A stretch of DNA of 64,000 nucleotides. Source: Agriotes lineatus. Taxonomy: Eukaryota; Arthropoda; Insecta; Coleoptera; Elateridae. The notes beneath the pieces were generated by a model, which saw nothing but the letters and a program-made list of their open reading frames with translations, had not been told where the DNA came from and did no database searches. Numbering within the stretch: the first letter of the stretch is position 1; each line of letters starts with the position of its first letter. Positions 1 to 11,296 of this stretch are shown one piece after another. Made by a program: the position numbers and the translations under genes. The stretch covers positions 72,865,061-72,929,060 of the forward strand of contig OW679203.1 in the NCBI GenBank assembly GCA_940337035.1, written 5' to 3'.

Positions 1-13
1 TAGAAAAGGAAAG

Positions 14-3000
14 TTTAAAATTAATTTGAAAATTGTTATTATTCGTGTAAACTCAGTTACACATTATCCCCCAACAAACAGCTATATAGCAAAGCACTGT
101 TAAAACTCAGTTAAGATAACGGTACTCCAACAACATTAATATCTCATCGCTTAACTCGTTTTTAACAAACACAACCCTTATTGTAACATAAAATGATTCG
201 TAGCTGTTTTGCATTGTATTTTCGACATGCTGCCGATAATCGTATGCCTGTGGAAATAGCTTAATTCATCTAAATGTTTTATTTAAAAACCATGAAAGGG
301 AGTGCTAATTCCGCCCCAAACAATAATTATCTACATTAAATGGTAAGAGATTTTCAGTTTGCATTGTTTTTATATTATTCTAACCTTATTTCCTCATTTC
401 TAGATGTATTTCGATATTACTAATTTAATTGTTATTTCGTCTGATGAAGTTAGTGAACTAACGAAACGTAACGTTACATCACTTGATTATGCTGATTAAA
501 TTTAGTATCTGAAGATTGGCTGTATTATTTCAACTTCCGAACTAAATGTATTTGTACTATTGGACAGCTTTCTAAAGTGAAATAAATTTAAAATCAAAAT
601 CCGAAGAAACACCAGTTATTTACTGTAGTTTGAGGACATCTGCTTGTAGAATGTGGAAATCAATAAAGTACGTCTACGGTGTTGTTTTAGAACAGTTAAT
701 CGAATTTTACAATTGCGTGTAATCAGTTGGTCAACGACCGATAAAAAACAAAGGCTGCTGCTAATGAATATTAATAGAATTGGTACCAGATTGAGAAATG
801 ATTAAACCAATTCTTGGAGAAATAAATATTTTTGATTCTTATCATACGAATACAACAGCAAGTAAGACAACATTCATTTTTCTACAGACATTTTTAAAAT
901 AAATGGAGGTACTTTAACCACAGACTCGTCGACAATTTATCTAAACTAATACAAATATGCGCGACTCGTTTAATTCTAGAACAAAGGCTGAAGGTCTCAA
1001 TTTTACTAGGAGAGATATGACATAGGCATTGCACCCACGCCAATAATAATAGACATGTGATCACAGATAATCTAAGCCCACCTTTTTTCGTCTTACCAAA
1101 TTGAAGTGAAAATTAATTTAATTTGAAAGTTTCTGAAAATCTATATGTTTACAATTTACCGGATCATTGATGAGACTATGAGACTAAATAACGGGACCAG
1201 ATTAACATTCATTAAAATGTCTGCATATAAAAAAGCCAACAATAAAATGTCATTTTTGCTACAGTCTTCTCTACATGTAGCCAAGGAGGTAAAAATACAA
1301 GCTTAGAAAATGTACGATTACATGTTTAATTACAAGTAGCTGGGTTCATCGTGTTTTCAATGAATGAATTACCTGCAGAATATGTTGTTGACATTTGTCA
1401 CGTGTTGAAAAATAAACAAACAGGCCGTGTCTTGAAGATCATCACTTAAGTCAAGGTTGAAAGAGGAATGTGTAGATATTTTTCATTAGTATCCGGTGAG
1501 ACATCAGCAGAAGAAATGTATGTACATATGTATTATCTGTAACCTCCTTTACCTACTGGTGTAGAGGCTGGTGCTTTGTACGCTAACACCTGGCGGTGCA
1601 GTGCTCCACTTGCCACGGTTTTGGATTACAAATTTGGAGCGCGCCTTATGAGCTTGCGTAACAACCATTGTGTTAGATGTGTGTGTTGGTGATGTGTGGA
1701 CCTTGTTACTCTATCTCTTAGGTCTGTCGTTCCAAGTAGAGTACAGTTAATTTGGTACCAAACTGTGAATGGCCTCATCGGATCCGATACCGACCGCTAA
1801 GGCTGCGGAAAAATTCCTACCACCGTGGAATTCGAACAGAAGACTTGCTTAATGCAATCCTAACGCTCTACGAACTGCGCTACACGGCTTTTAGCAGAAG
1901 AAATATTTACTATAAGTACACACGTAAATGAAATACTCTTGGAAAGCCTGGTAGGCACACAGTGTAAGACTAAAATCAAGTACCTCTCGCTGACCAACAG
2001 GCATTATGGAGGGCAGCAGTGACCACCAATACTGGCGATCAGTGTGATTATCTCTTGGAACGGCTATAATACTGCAATATAGTCAGGCAAGAGTACAGTA
2101 CAGGAATTATGTAGCGTTATGTATTAAGAGTTTATAAGCCAGCAAACGGCAAGTTAACTGAAAGGTAAGCGAAAGCAGTGCTAGGAAAGCAATTATTGCA
2201 GAGAGCAATGGAAATGTAAGACAACCGATCGAAAGACAATTAGTGAGATGCTAAAAGAATTAAAGTATATCAGTACATTATAAAGCAAAGTGATTTAAAA
2301 GCAGAGCAAAGCGTGGTGACAGTTATCCCAAAAAAAAAACAATTTAGTGAAAATGCAAAGACATGACATTAAAACTGTAGTCCATAAGTTGAAACATGTA
2401 ATCACACCTAATTTCTTTTAAACAATTTTAAATCTAGTTGCTTAGTTACGAGACAGTCAATTGTAAAAAATAATCAAACAAGCTTAATTTTTTCGTGATG
2501 GGGGCAAATTGAGCTCCACATTTACTGTATTAAATTGTGAATAAAAAGTCATTTGTGATACCCGTTTCGTGTTAAAGTTATTCACCAGGTTGCCGGCCAT
2601 CTATGGGTCTAATATTCCCAAGTGTAGCAGCTCCCAATATAGTGCAATTAGACCAGCAAGTTTCCACTTGGTGCGTTGTTGAGTACGAGCCTACGTCGGT
2701 GACGATTTTGAGGCAGTTCCAGACATCGGAAGGCAGATACTTTATACTACATGGAGAGAAAGCCAGCAGCTATCCCTGGGTAAAAGAATTAGAACCAGCA
2801 AGCCCAACCAACAGCGGAGCACATCTTTAAAAAAGGTAGGATTCCATAAAACTAGGAGCATCAGCCTCGTAGAAACTGGGGTTCGCCAAGAATAGACCTT
2901 TACCGAGAACTTCAAGGTGTTTCCAGAGTCCCAGATCCATCGAGCTGAAAATAATTAAGCTGGCGTCCCTAAAAAGTGCGAATTGAGGTGACAGTTGCAG

Positions 3001-4041
3001 TTTTTGCCGGAAATTGAACAAAAGCGAATCACGCGTGAATTTACGTCACACTAGAAACAAAACGAGGTTAGCCGTTGCTACTTCACAGAATTAATCGTAT
3101 TTAGCTGATGCATTCTTGCCATTTTGGTGTTTAAAATGTAATTTTACACTATTTTTTTTGTACTGACGGATAACCTTGTTTACTGCACTAATTTTAGAGG
3201 TTATTTAACGGTAAGTTGGGAACAGCACATTTGCCCTAATATCAGAAAGTAATTATAATACAACAAATTATTTGTTATTCAAAGTTTTCTACTTAATTTT
3301 ATGAACCGACTCCCTGAGTTAAGAATTGTTTCATGTTCACCGGAGCTAAACCCCAATTTATTGCAGATATATAAAATTAAATAAGGAAAGAGCAATAAAC
3401 CATTTATTTTTGGTAATTATTATTACATTTTTAATTTGACCTGAGTTTGACAGTCAATTCTCAATTGAAGCTTTCATTTCGTAAAGTGTAATGTCCCTTG
3501 CTCTAATTATAAATTGTATATTATATTTAAAACCAGATTTTAAACGAGGGTCCTATTACAATATATTGTTATGGTATTGGTACAGGGGTTTAAAATCAAA
3601 TTGATAAGATTAAAATAATACAGTATTAAAAATTACAAAGATGAATTTAAGTATGAAATGGATATCAAAATTATAAAAATGTATTTGGTAAAGAAAGTAG
3701 TAGGTATGAAACCTATAGTGTGAGTTAACTTGCATCTTAAAGTTTGGTCTTTGCTCAAAAAGTATTTATTGGAGAACTAGAAATAAAGATACATTCGCTC
3801 TATAATCTCCTATTACGAGCTACACCTGGTTGGAAATACAATGCACACAGCTACATGTTATTTTATGTTACAATAGGGTTGTGTTTGTTAAAGACGAGTT
3901 AACCCTGAGATATTAATATTGTTGGAGTACCGTTACCATAACTGAGTTTTGACAGTGCTTTGCTATATAGTTATGTGTTGGGGGATAATGTGTAACTGAA
4001 TGTACACTTATAATAACAATTTTCAAATAAATTTTAAACTT
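14..4041. mobile_element. DNA element with ~190-bp inverted ends
   Basis: The sequence at 14-206 returns as its reverse complement at 3848-4041 with roughly 90 percent identity by eye, enclosing about 3.6 kb. Shared landmarks in both arms are the AACAAACACAACC block, GCTATATAGCAAAGCA (read as TGCTTTGCTATATAG on the right) and TTATCCCCCAACA. Long inverted ends of this kind suggest a cut-and-paste or foldback-type DNA transposon. The interior has no recognisable transposase: the only open frame of note (2603-2830, + strand, 75 codons) matches nothing I know. The left arm begins almost at the window edge, so its outer limit is uncertain, and I could not identify a target duplication. Superfamily unknown. 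Confidence 0.65.
1815..1888 (-). repeat. tRNA-derived sequence (SINE or tRNA pseudogene)
   Basis: On the - strand a box A-like TAGCGCAGTTCGTAGAGCG (about 1883-1864) is followed after the usual tRNA distance (about 46 bp) by a box B-like GTTCGAATTCC (1837-1827). A seven-base loop ATTGCAT would place anticodon TGC. The anticodon, T and acceptor stems do not pair well, so this is unlikely to be a working tRNA. A tRNA-derived SINE head inside the surrounding element fits better. Confidence 0.45.
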
Positions 4042-4476
4042 TTATATTATGACAGATTAGTTTGTCAGCCCAACGTGATGCTTTTGACTGCTTAAGTTAG
4101 TTTTTTCACGAGATTGAAGTATGGCTCCCAACGTGTAGCTTTACCCTTTCCATGTACATTGTAGCATGTCGGCCCTCGAATTTTCCATTGTAGTCACAAC
4201 AGTTTGAAATTAATTTAAAAACTCTAGTATGACTCCAACAACGAGTACTCCATTCTCCTCATAGTGGAATTGGGAAGTCAAATCAAATTATGTTTTTGTG
4301 ACTTCTTCACAAGATTACTCCTTTGACAAGTTTGACGCTCTCTGGTTTCCAGTGTTTACCATTCACTAGGAAGTAATCGTTTCTCAGTAAATTGTCTGTT
4401 CTAAACGTATTGCAAATATAAGTGAATGCGTTTAAAACACTTTTGCAACAGCTATAGAAACTGTAGAAACATCAAG

Positions 4477-4822
4477 ATGGTCCGCCTCTTACTTACAGCA
4501 GCACTAATCGCCACTGCCACATGTAAGTTTTTTACATTACTTCCATTATATATTAAGAACACTTGCATAAACAACTATTTTTCAAAATGTTGTTCAGCTT
4601 TTTCTGTAGTTACTCAGTACTTACTAGTACTTAAATTGCTTCAACAGGAGCTAGTCCCAAAATTCGTCTTCGAGAATTCAGCAAAAAAATTTCAGAAGAT
4701 AACCAGGCACATATTGAAGATTATCCTTACCAAGCTTCCTTGGAATATTATGGATCCCATATTTGTGGGGCTTCGATCATTTCTGAAACTAAACTCCTAA
4801 TTGCTGCTCATTACACTGATGG
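4477..4822 (+). pseudogene. Truncated trypsin-like serine protease relic
   Basis: Two exons match the start of the complete trypsin at 22645. Exon 1 (4477-4522) has exactly the same length, 46 nt, encodes a signal-like MVRLLLTAALIATAT and ends at GTAAGT. Exon 2 (4651-4822, ending at GTGAGT) keeps the phase and the block EYYGSHICGASIIS. Signs of decay: the zymogen activation motif (DGR-IVGG in the complete gene) is replaced by SKKISEDNQ, so no IVGG N-terminus could form. The catalytic-His motif AAHC reads AAHY, losing a conserved disulfide cysteine. The best AG acceptor gives a TGA at the splice junction, and one 3 nt further on is needed. No exon with the catalytic Asp or GDSGGP follows. A partial gene duplication that degenerated is the simplest reading. 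Confidence 0.8.
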
Positions 4823-5028
4823 GTGAGTACAAATCAGCAGAAGAATGTAGAGAAAACAAAAAAGTCTTTATCAGATATTTTTCAAACATTTCTGCTATGT
4901 TGTTATGTATTAAAACGATTTAGTAACTTGGCTTTAGGTTATAGAGCCACAGTCAAGCTTGTATCAAAAATTATTGTGCATTAGTGTTTTTCATATATGT
5001 ATAGCATGGTGTTTTTTCGAATTTTTTA

Positions 5029-5240
5029 CGATAAAGGAAGTATTGGATTCACCTCAAAAATCCTTCGAAATTGAGTTTTCAACCGATCTTCACGTTTGAG
5101 AGCCCCTGAACACAACAACATTGGTCTGTGTGTGTGCGCGCGTGTGTGTGTGCGTGCGTGTGTGTAACTTTTACCATGTTTTACATATTTATGGAGGACC
5201 ACAATTTCACTGATTTTGACGCCCTCTATCGGAGTGTATT
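5029..5240 (+). repeat. Relative of the tRNA-core repeat, with a (TG)n tract
   Basis: It starts with a GGAAGTATTGGATTCACC head and has GATCTTCACGTTTGAG, parallel to GGAAGTATTGTAATCACG and GATCTTCACGTTTCAAG in the repeats at 14756, 25137 and 25843. Here the simple tract is TG/CG dinucleotides (about 5127-5165) rather than TCTG. It appears to be a truncated sister family. No tRNA-like part is seen. Confidence 0.45.
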
Positions 5241-5663
5241 TGAGCATGTATTACATTAACTGTGCTGACTGTGGCTTATCTTACGTTGACGAAGTGGGGG
5301 TCCAGCCGCGTAACATGCAGCGAGTCTACCCAGCTGCTGAATTTTAGATATCCCATACTTACAAATACTCGCTAGGCGCTAAGTAACTACTTGTCTCAGT
5401 TCAGTAGTACGGTTGTTTGCTAAGTACTGTTATTATAGCAAGAATAGTTTGAGTTGTAATAAAGCTGATTTTTTAAAATTATTTGCTTTTCTTATTTTAC
5501 AAATTCCTTTAGAATTTTGATGGATGTTTAACATTCAACTATACAGGGTGTTCGTAGACCGCTAGACAGCTCGTAACTTCGTTAGTAATAGAGATATCGA
5601 AATGAACTTTCTTTTGTTTTAAATGCCAGTATACGACCTAAAAATTGACGTAAACCAATTTAA

Positions 5664-6427
5664 GGCATGGCCTCCTATTTTTACGTAGTGATACACAACT
5701 TTGGTTTTTTAAATAGAACACCCTGTATATTTTTAGATATTTGAAATCATCACTAAAAGTACTATATGACAGCATTCTTAAATTTAAATTTTGGAACTCA
5801 TTATTTTTCAAAATAAAAAAAAATTAGTCAAAGTAGGCCATGAATTACGCAAAATCACTAACAATCGAACAAGAAATGCAAAACAAATTCCACTTGACTG
5901 ATTATACCACTGATTATAGCACCAATCGTACTAAAACAATTGAAAACTATGTTTTTTTACATGGAACAATATGAGTTTCATTGAACAGTTGAAAACTATA
6001 ATAAAAGGGCTTTCCAACGGTGTGCCATATTCGTCATTTCGTTTAGAAGTAGTTTTTAAAACATCAAAAATACGTAAAACAATTTAAAAATAAATGTTAT
6101 TGTTAATTAAACTCATATTATTCCAACTAAAAAAAAATAGTTTTCAATTGTTTTAGTACGTTTGGTACTATAATTCGGTCATGAGAAATTTTTCGAACCA
6201 AGTGGAGTTTGTTTTGCATTTCTTAGTAGTGATTTTGCATAAGTCATGGCCTACTTTGGCTAAACAGGTTTTTTTCTAATTTTGAAAAATTAAAAGTTCC
6301 AAAATTTAAATTTAAGAATGCTACCATAAAGCACCTATAGCGCTGATTGCAAATATTTAAAAATATACAGGGTGTTCCATTTAAAAAACCAAAGTCGTGT
6401 GTCACTGAGCAAAAACAGGAGGCCAAA
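5664..6427. repeat. Foldback element, ~315-bp arms
   Basis: 5664-5977 is the imperfect reverse complement of 6109-6427, with a 131-bp spacer. Both arms contain a terminal-like ACAGGGTGTTC (as GAACACCCTGTATA on the left), AAATTTAAATTTTGGAAC and the AAAACAATTGAAAACTA stretch. The left side continues to a further ACAGGGTGTTCG at about 5554. The right arm runs directly into coiled-coil LINE ORF1 sequence, so that end may be truncated or overwritten. Such a structure would extrude as a long hairpin. No coding capacity. Confidence 0.75.
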
Positions 6428-9400
6428 AAAAGAATGCAAGGAGCAGATAAGTGAGCTTCAGGAAAAAGTAGAACAATTAAAATTGGAAGTGAGGAAATCA
6501 CAGCAAACACTGAGGAATATGGAAGATGAATTACAAAAAGATGTAGAAAAGTTAAAGTCAAAAGTTAAAGAATCATAGCAAATAACGGAGAAAATGGAAA
6601 ATAAGTTGGAGAAGTACGAAAAAGAAAAAAAGAAGAAGAACATGTATTGAAAGAATTAAGAATCGATACAACAGACAATAACATGCTCAAAGAACAGGTA
6701 GAAAAATGTACTAGACAACAGCTACAAGTAAACAGTCGTCCTAAAGCGGCTCACAAGATTAATGAAAATATATGTGTCGTTGAAATGAGAAGTTTCGAAG
6801 AGAAGGCGGAAGTAATGAAGTAAGTTAAGAGATTATAAAAAAGCAAAGATTTTTATTGACAACGACCTCACAACTAAGAAGAGAGAAATACAAAAAATAA
6901 GAGATGTTGCAAAATTGGAAAAAGTAAAGGGAAAAATGATGAAGGTGGGATACAATAAAATTATAATAGAGTACACCAAGTGGATGCGGAATCAAGGAAA
7001 GGGTGTCCTAGAGGAGAATAAATCTCCTTCAAAAAACTAATCAATAAAGTAGACGTGGTAGCTGGGCAGAATAAACAGATCCCAGCTGTATGAGAGTGCA
7101 ACCAATGGCACCTGTAGAAAACCAAACAAGGCAAGAGCAGAAGGAAAAGGGAATCAAAATGAGGATACAAACTAAAGAAAGACAAATGTATATAGTAACA
7201 CACAAAGTAAGAGGTACATATGCTGAAGAGGAGTTGCTAAACCTAACGAAGAGCATGAGAAAATATAACATAGACGTTTTGGCAATACAAGAAACAAAGC
7301 AGAAGGGAAACAGCACAAATCAATTAAAAGACCATGTATTTTTCAATAGCGGGGACGCTAGCAGAATAGGGTACAGTCTTTCTAATAAGCAACAGGATGA
7401 AGAAGGGAGTGGTAGAATTTAAGCCAGTACCGAGTAGAATGTGAATGTTGAGAATTAAAAGCAGGTATAGAAAAATAAGCTTTATAAATGCACACGCGCC
7501 GTTTATGGATAAAGAGGTTGAAATTAAAGATCAATTTTACTGAAATCTAGAGCAACTGTATAATGGAATTTCAAGATATGATATCAAACTGGTTATGAGA
7601 GACTTTAATTCAAAACTTTGTAGAAAAAATATGTACAAACCGACAACAGGAAACCACAGTAAACACGAAGCGACCAACGAAAACGGAAGAAAATTAATAC
7701 TATGACTACTAGGTTTTCCATACCCTTGTATTTCGAAACTGTGTTGTGTGAGCAGGTTGAGGAGGTCGTTCACCACCAATGACCACAGTATAGGCGATAA
7801 CACCCGTTCTTAGGGGCAGCCTCCAGTGGCCGTTATGGTATCTGTCTCTCCTCGCAACCTTGCGGTAATTTTCCGAATTTCGAGCTTTTTTTCGACTTTT
7901 AATCCATTTGATAATCTAGGATCGAATTCTTTTCTCATGGCGGCTCTCTCTAAGCATTCGAAGGAGGTGTTATCAAATGCACCCTCAATATCCGCGAAGG
8001 CACAGAGAGCTATTTCTTTCGCCATGAAGGTCTTCGCCAGCCTATAAACTAGACTGTAAAAAGCTGTTACAGTCGACTTTTCTTTTGATAGGCATGCTGG
8101 TTGGAGTGAAGTGGTCGGTTTGGGAAAACTTCACTTCTTGGATACTATTAGAGTACCTTCTTCATTCCTTTGAGCAAGAATGATGTGTGGGTTATGGGTC
8201 TATACGCCTTGCGATGGATGTTGGAACGTTCTCCTCCCGTGGATATAAAGACCACATTTATCTTCCTCCACATTTTGGGTATGTAACAAAGGCAGAAGCT
8301 GATTTTATATAATTTGGCATAGGATTTGCCAAATATGATAAAAGACATTATAAATGAAGAATGCATAAATGAAAGACTATTAAGAGAAGAAACATGGAAT
8401 GTAATAATAACATATGGGGAGAACGATGATGCAAAAAAGGAAAAAAAGATAAGTTTTTTGAGGAGCTACAAAACGCAATAGACGATGGAGCAGAAAATAT
8501 ACTTGTAATGGTTGACTTAAATGGGAGTGTAGGAAAAAAGAATACAGGAATAGAATAGTACGTAGGAAAAGAAAAAGAAATGAGAAAAAACAATAACGGG
8601 AACAGAACACAGAACAATAGAAATAAGTATAGAAAACAACCTAGTGATAGCAAAACTCGAAATGTAAGCACAAAGATATACACAAATACACAAAAGTTAT
8701 GGAAAGCAGAAATGAGAAGTCAATTATTGACTACTTTTTGATAAATAAACATAAATAGAAAGAAGTACAAGATGTCAAGGTAACAAGACGAGCGAAAATA
8801 GAAAGTAAGCACTACTTGATAAAAATGGACCCAACAAAGGAAAAAAAAGACAAAATAAACGAAAGAAGAAAGAAGACCTCAGAAAATATAAAGAACTATA
8901 AATTAAAAGAACCCGAATATCAAAGAAGATACAGGGAAATAGTAAATTAAAAATGTAGAGAAGCGGAAAATGTAAAACGTGTAGAAGAAAAATAGGAAAA
9001 GCTCAAAAAATATATTAAATGCGGCTATGGGGAGCTGCGGAAAAAGAAGAATAGTGAATAAATCACGAAAAATACAGAATAGTGGAACTCAGATATAAAA
9101 GCTAAACTAAAAGAGGAAAAATGTGCATGAGAAAGATACGTAACTACAAAAAAAAACAGAAGAATACGAAAAATATAAAGATAAAAGAAGAGAGGTGAAA
9201 AAGGAGATCAAGGATGCAAAAAAAGTAATGAATAAAATTTGGAGAAAAGATGACAGAAAACTTCGGAGACAACCAAAAACTATTTTATGGAACCCTAAAA
9301 CAACTTAGGAAAAAACAGGAATATAATATGATGAACATAAAGAGAAAAGGCGGAAATATAATAACAGAAGAAGAACAAATAATGGAACGATGGATACCGC

Positions 9401-9572
9401 ATTTCGAAGAACTAACAAAAGCAGAAGACAACACAACGGAAGAAAAAGAAGGGTTAAACGAAAGGGATGGAACTGAAGAAATCAAAGAGAAAGAAGTCAG
9501 GGAGGCCATACAGAAGATAAAGCTAGGAAAAGCAGCAGGAAGGGACAAAATAACACCGAAGATGATAAAGTA
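6428..9572 (+). mobile_element. Degenerate non-LTR retrotransposon
   Basis: Three pieces lie in the order expected for a LINE. A charged coiled-coil ORF1 segment (from about 6421, e.g. EQISELQEKVEQLKLEV) comes first. An AP-endonuclease piece (about 7234-7400: DVLAIQETKQKG, FFNSGD) follows. Last is a linker/RT N-terminal piece (about 9250-9570: MERWIPHFEELTKAED and KLGKAAGRDKITPKMI). Stops and frameshifts break all of them, and an antisense R1-type fragment interrupts the copy at 7690-8345. The 3' part, with the RT palm and thumb, is missing: sequence changes to the antisense Gypsy integrase at about 9573. RTE-like affinity is suggested by the endonuclease and linker wording but is not certain. 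Confidence 0.75.
7690..8345 (-). mobile_element. R1-type LINE reverse transcriptase fragment
   Basis: Read on the - strand, successive pieces are RT palm sequence. An IPKMWRKINVVFI..AYRPITHTSFLLK block (8366-8148) comes first, then ADIEGAFDNTSFECL (8025-7810), then GCP followed after a break by MLSPILWSLVVNDLL (7803-7740). The set DIEGAFDNTSF, GCPQGG-like and LSPILWSLVV is typical of R1-like elements (established family knowledge). Several frameshifts separate the pieces. The fragment sits inside the opposite-strand LINE and ends before the catalytic YADD. Confidence 0.75.
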
Positions 9573-9646
9573 CCGTTCTCAGGATTCCAGACCACTGTGC
9601 GGCGTAGATTGTCCACAAATTCATTACCATAGCCTTGAAATATGAT

Positions 9647-10230
9647 TTAATGTTTCAATAAGTCTCCAGGGAGCCGCAGCGTTGTACCATAGAGGAGCTC
9701 AGCTGGCGAGCATCCAAAATCCTCTTTCACGGCTGTGCGTAATCCAATCAATACAGTTGACAAGACCTGAGTCCACGGACGTGGAGAATGACATATGAGA
9801 GCTGCTTTTAGTAAACGGTGCCAGCTCTCAATCATCCCATTGCTAGCTGGATGATAAGGTGTAGTACGGAACTTACTGACTCTTAACAGGTTGGCCAGAG
9901 ACTGGAACAACACAGATTCAAATTGCCTGCCTTGATCTGAAGTCAACCGGGAAGGAACGCCATAGTGTGATATCCAGTTCCCGAAGAAAGTCTTCTTTAC
10001 GGTATTCGCTGACATATCAGCCATTGTAAAAGCTTTAGACCATCTACTGAACCGATCGATGCATGTAGCGAAAGCATTCTGATAGTGGAAGGGGATCGAC
10101 TATATCGATGTTGACGTGCTCGAAGCGATCTTGCGCTAGTGGAAACTTATCCAAGGGTGCCTGTGTATGACGACCAACCTTACTGCGTTGACATAGGACG
10201 CAGTTGCTGGGCCCAGGTGAGGCAGTCAGA
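9647..10230 (-). pseudogene. Gypsy integrase
   Basis: The integrase core lies at 10024-9647 with TSDQGRQFES, TTPYHPASNGMIESWHR and FGCSPAELLYG, typical of Gypsy catalytic cores (the D and E of the D,D-35-E triad are visible). Upstream, near 10305-10230, an LSHPAIRSSVRLGRRRYVWP segment matches the zinc-binding N-terminal (HHCC) region. The intervening part (10170-10030, with an APLDKFPLAQDRFEHV-like stretch) is in another frame, so at least one frameshift is present. Its product would join cDNA ends to host DNA; this copy cannot encode it. Confidence 0.85.
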
Positions 10231-10232
10231 GT

Positions 10233-11056
10233 TTATTGATGGCCAAACGTATCGGCGCCGTCCCAAACGGACCGAGCTACGAATGGCAGGATGAGACAAA
10301 TTATGTAAGCTGTTGAAAAGTAATCGTCGTAGTGTAAGATGTACATAAGAACGAGCGGAATTCGTGGAGGTATCACAATACAGTTCACAGTCATTGCACA
10401 AGACGACGGAAGATCGTATTTGATTGTAACAGGTGGGATAACTCTTCGTCTTTTCCTTGAGACATAGCCAAAGGCTCTGGGTCGATATGGTATACTGATG
10501 GTGCAAAGCCTCGATAACGTGTCGGACACGATCTTATCACGACCTGAGACATGTTGAATATCAGTGGAAAACTGCCCGATATAATCCAGATGTCTTAGTT
10601 GACGCGGGGAGCATTTGTCAGCTTTCTCTGAGAATACATAGACGAGGGGTTTGTGGTCGGTGAACAGCATGAAGTCTCGGCCCTCAAGCATATGCCGAAA
10701 GTGCTTTACAGCCAAATAAGCATCTAAAAGCTCACGATGGTATGTGCTGTACCCCTGCTCGCAGGCTCGAGTTTTCTCAAAAAGAACCCTAGCGGCTGCC
10801 AACTCCCGTTGTGAAGCTAATGTAGCACAGCTCCTACTGCTAAATCTGATGTATCAACGGACAAGCCAAGACTGAAACTGGTTGACGGGTGTGCTACGAG
10901 TGTTGCAGAAGCGAGGTCATCCTTGCATTTTTTCAACGCAGCAAAATCAGCATCCGTCCAAACAATCTTCCTGTTGTCTTTCCTCCGGGATGACTTTAAA
11001 TATTCATTCAAAACAGCTTGATGATGAGCTATCTGGAGAAGGAAGCGACGATGCAA
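10233..11056 (-). pseudogene. Gypsy RNase H and RT connection
   Basis: 11056-10817 carries a VWTDADFAALKKCKDDLA stretch and VDTSDLAVGAVLH (the RNase H first Asp region). It continues, after a frameshift near 10810, into 10802-10500 with EQGYSTYHRELLDAYLAVKHFR, LFTDHKPLVY and RHLDYIGQFSTDIQHVSG. These are standard Gypsy RNase H motifs. The frame then degrades into the integrase zinc region. Confidence 0.85.
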
Positions 11057-11089
11057 ATTTATTATGCCCAGGAACTAACGCAGCTTGTA

Positions 11090-11296
11090 CTATAAGATGG
11101 TTTCTACGCGTTTATGTAACGGTTGAATTCTTACCACTGTGACCCAGTGACCGAGAGAGTGCACCTCGTTCTGTCCGGAGTGGCATTTGGCCAAGTTAAT
11201 TGTCATGCCAAAGTGATCCACGCATTCGAAAACCTGTATCAAGTGCTTTCGATGTTTGTTTTCATCCCGGGAGACTATGAGCACTTTGTCTATGTA
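11090..11296 (-). pseudogene. Gypsy reverse transcriptase, C-terminal palm/thumb
   Basis: The frame opens at the YID of the catalytic Y-x-D-D box, with the second Asp read as Lys, then LIVSRDENKHRKHLIQVF and AKCHSGQNEVHSLGHWV. It resumes the RT interrupted at 12961 by the inserted element. Loss of the second catalytic Asp is an extra inactivating change. Confidence 0.82.

Noticed and set aside
1815..1888. Functional tRNA-Ala(TGC)
   Set aside because: A and B boxes and spacing fit, but anticodon, T and acceptor stems are mismatched. Kept only as a tRNA-derived repeat.
2603..2830. 75-codon + strand frame inside the 4-kb inverted-end element
   Set aside because: No recognisable domain. A faint resemblance to a helix-turn-helix of mariner-like proteins could not be supported, and the sequence after it does not continue the similarity.
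7537..7803. Independent gene at 7537-7803 (-)
   Set aside because: Its start is R1-type RT sequence; the rest is the opposite strand of the host LINE, so the frame is chimeric.
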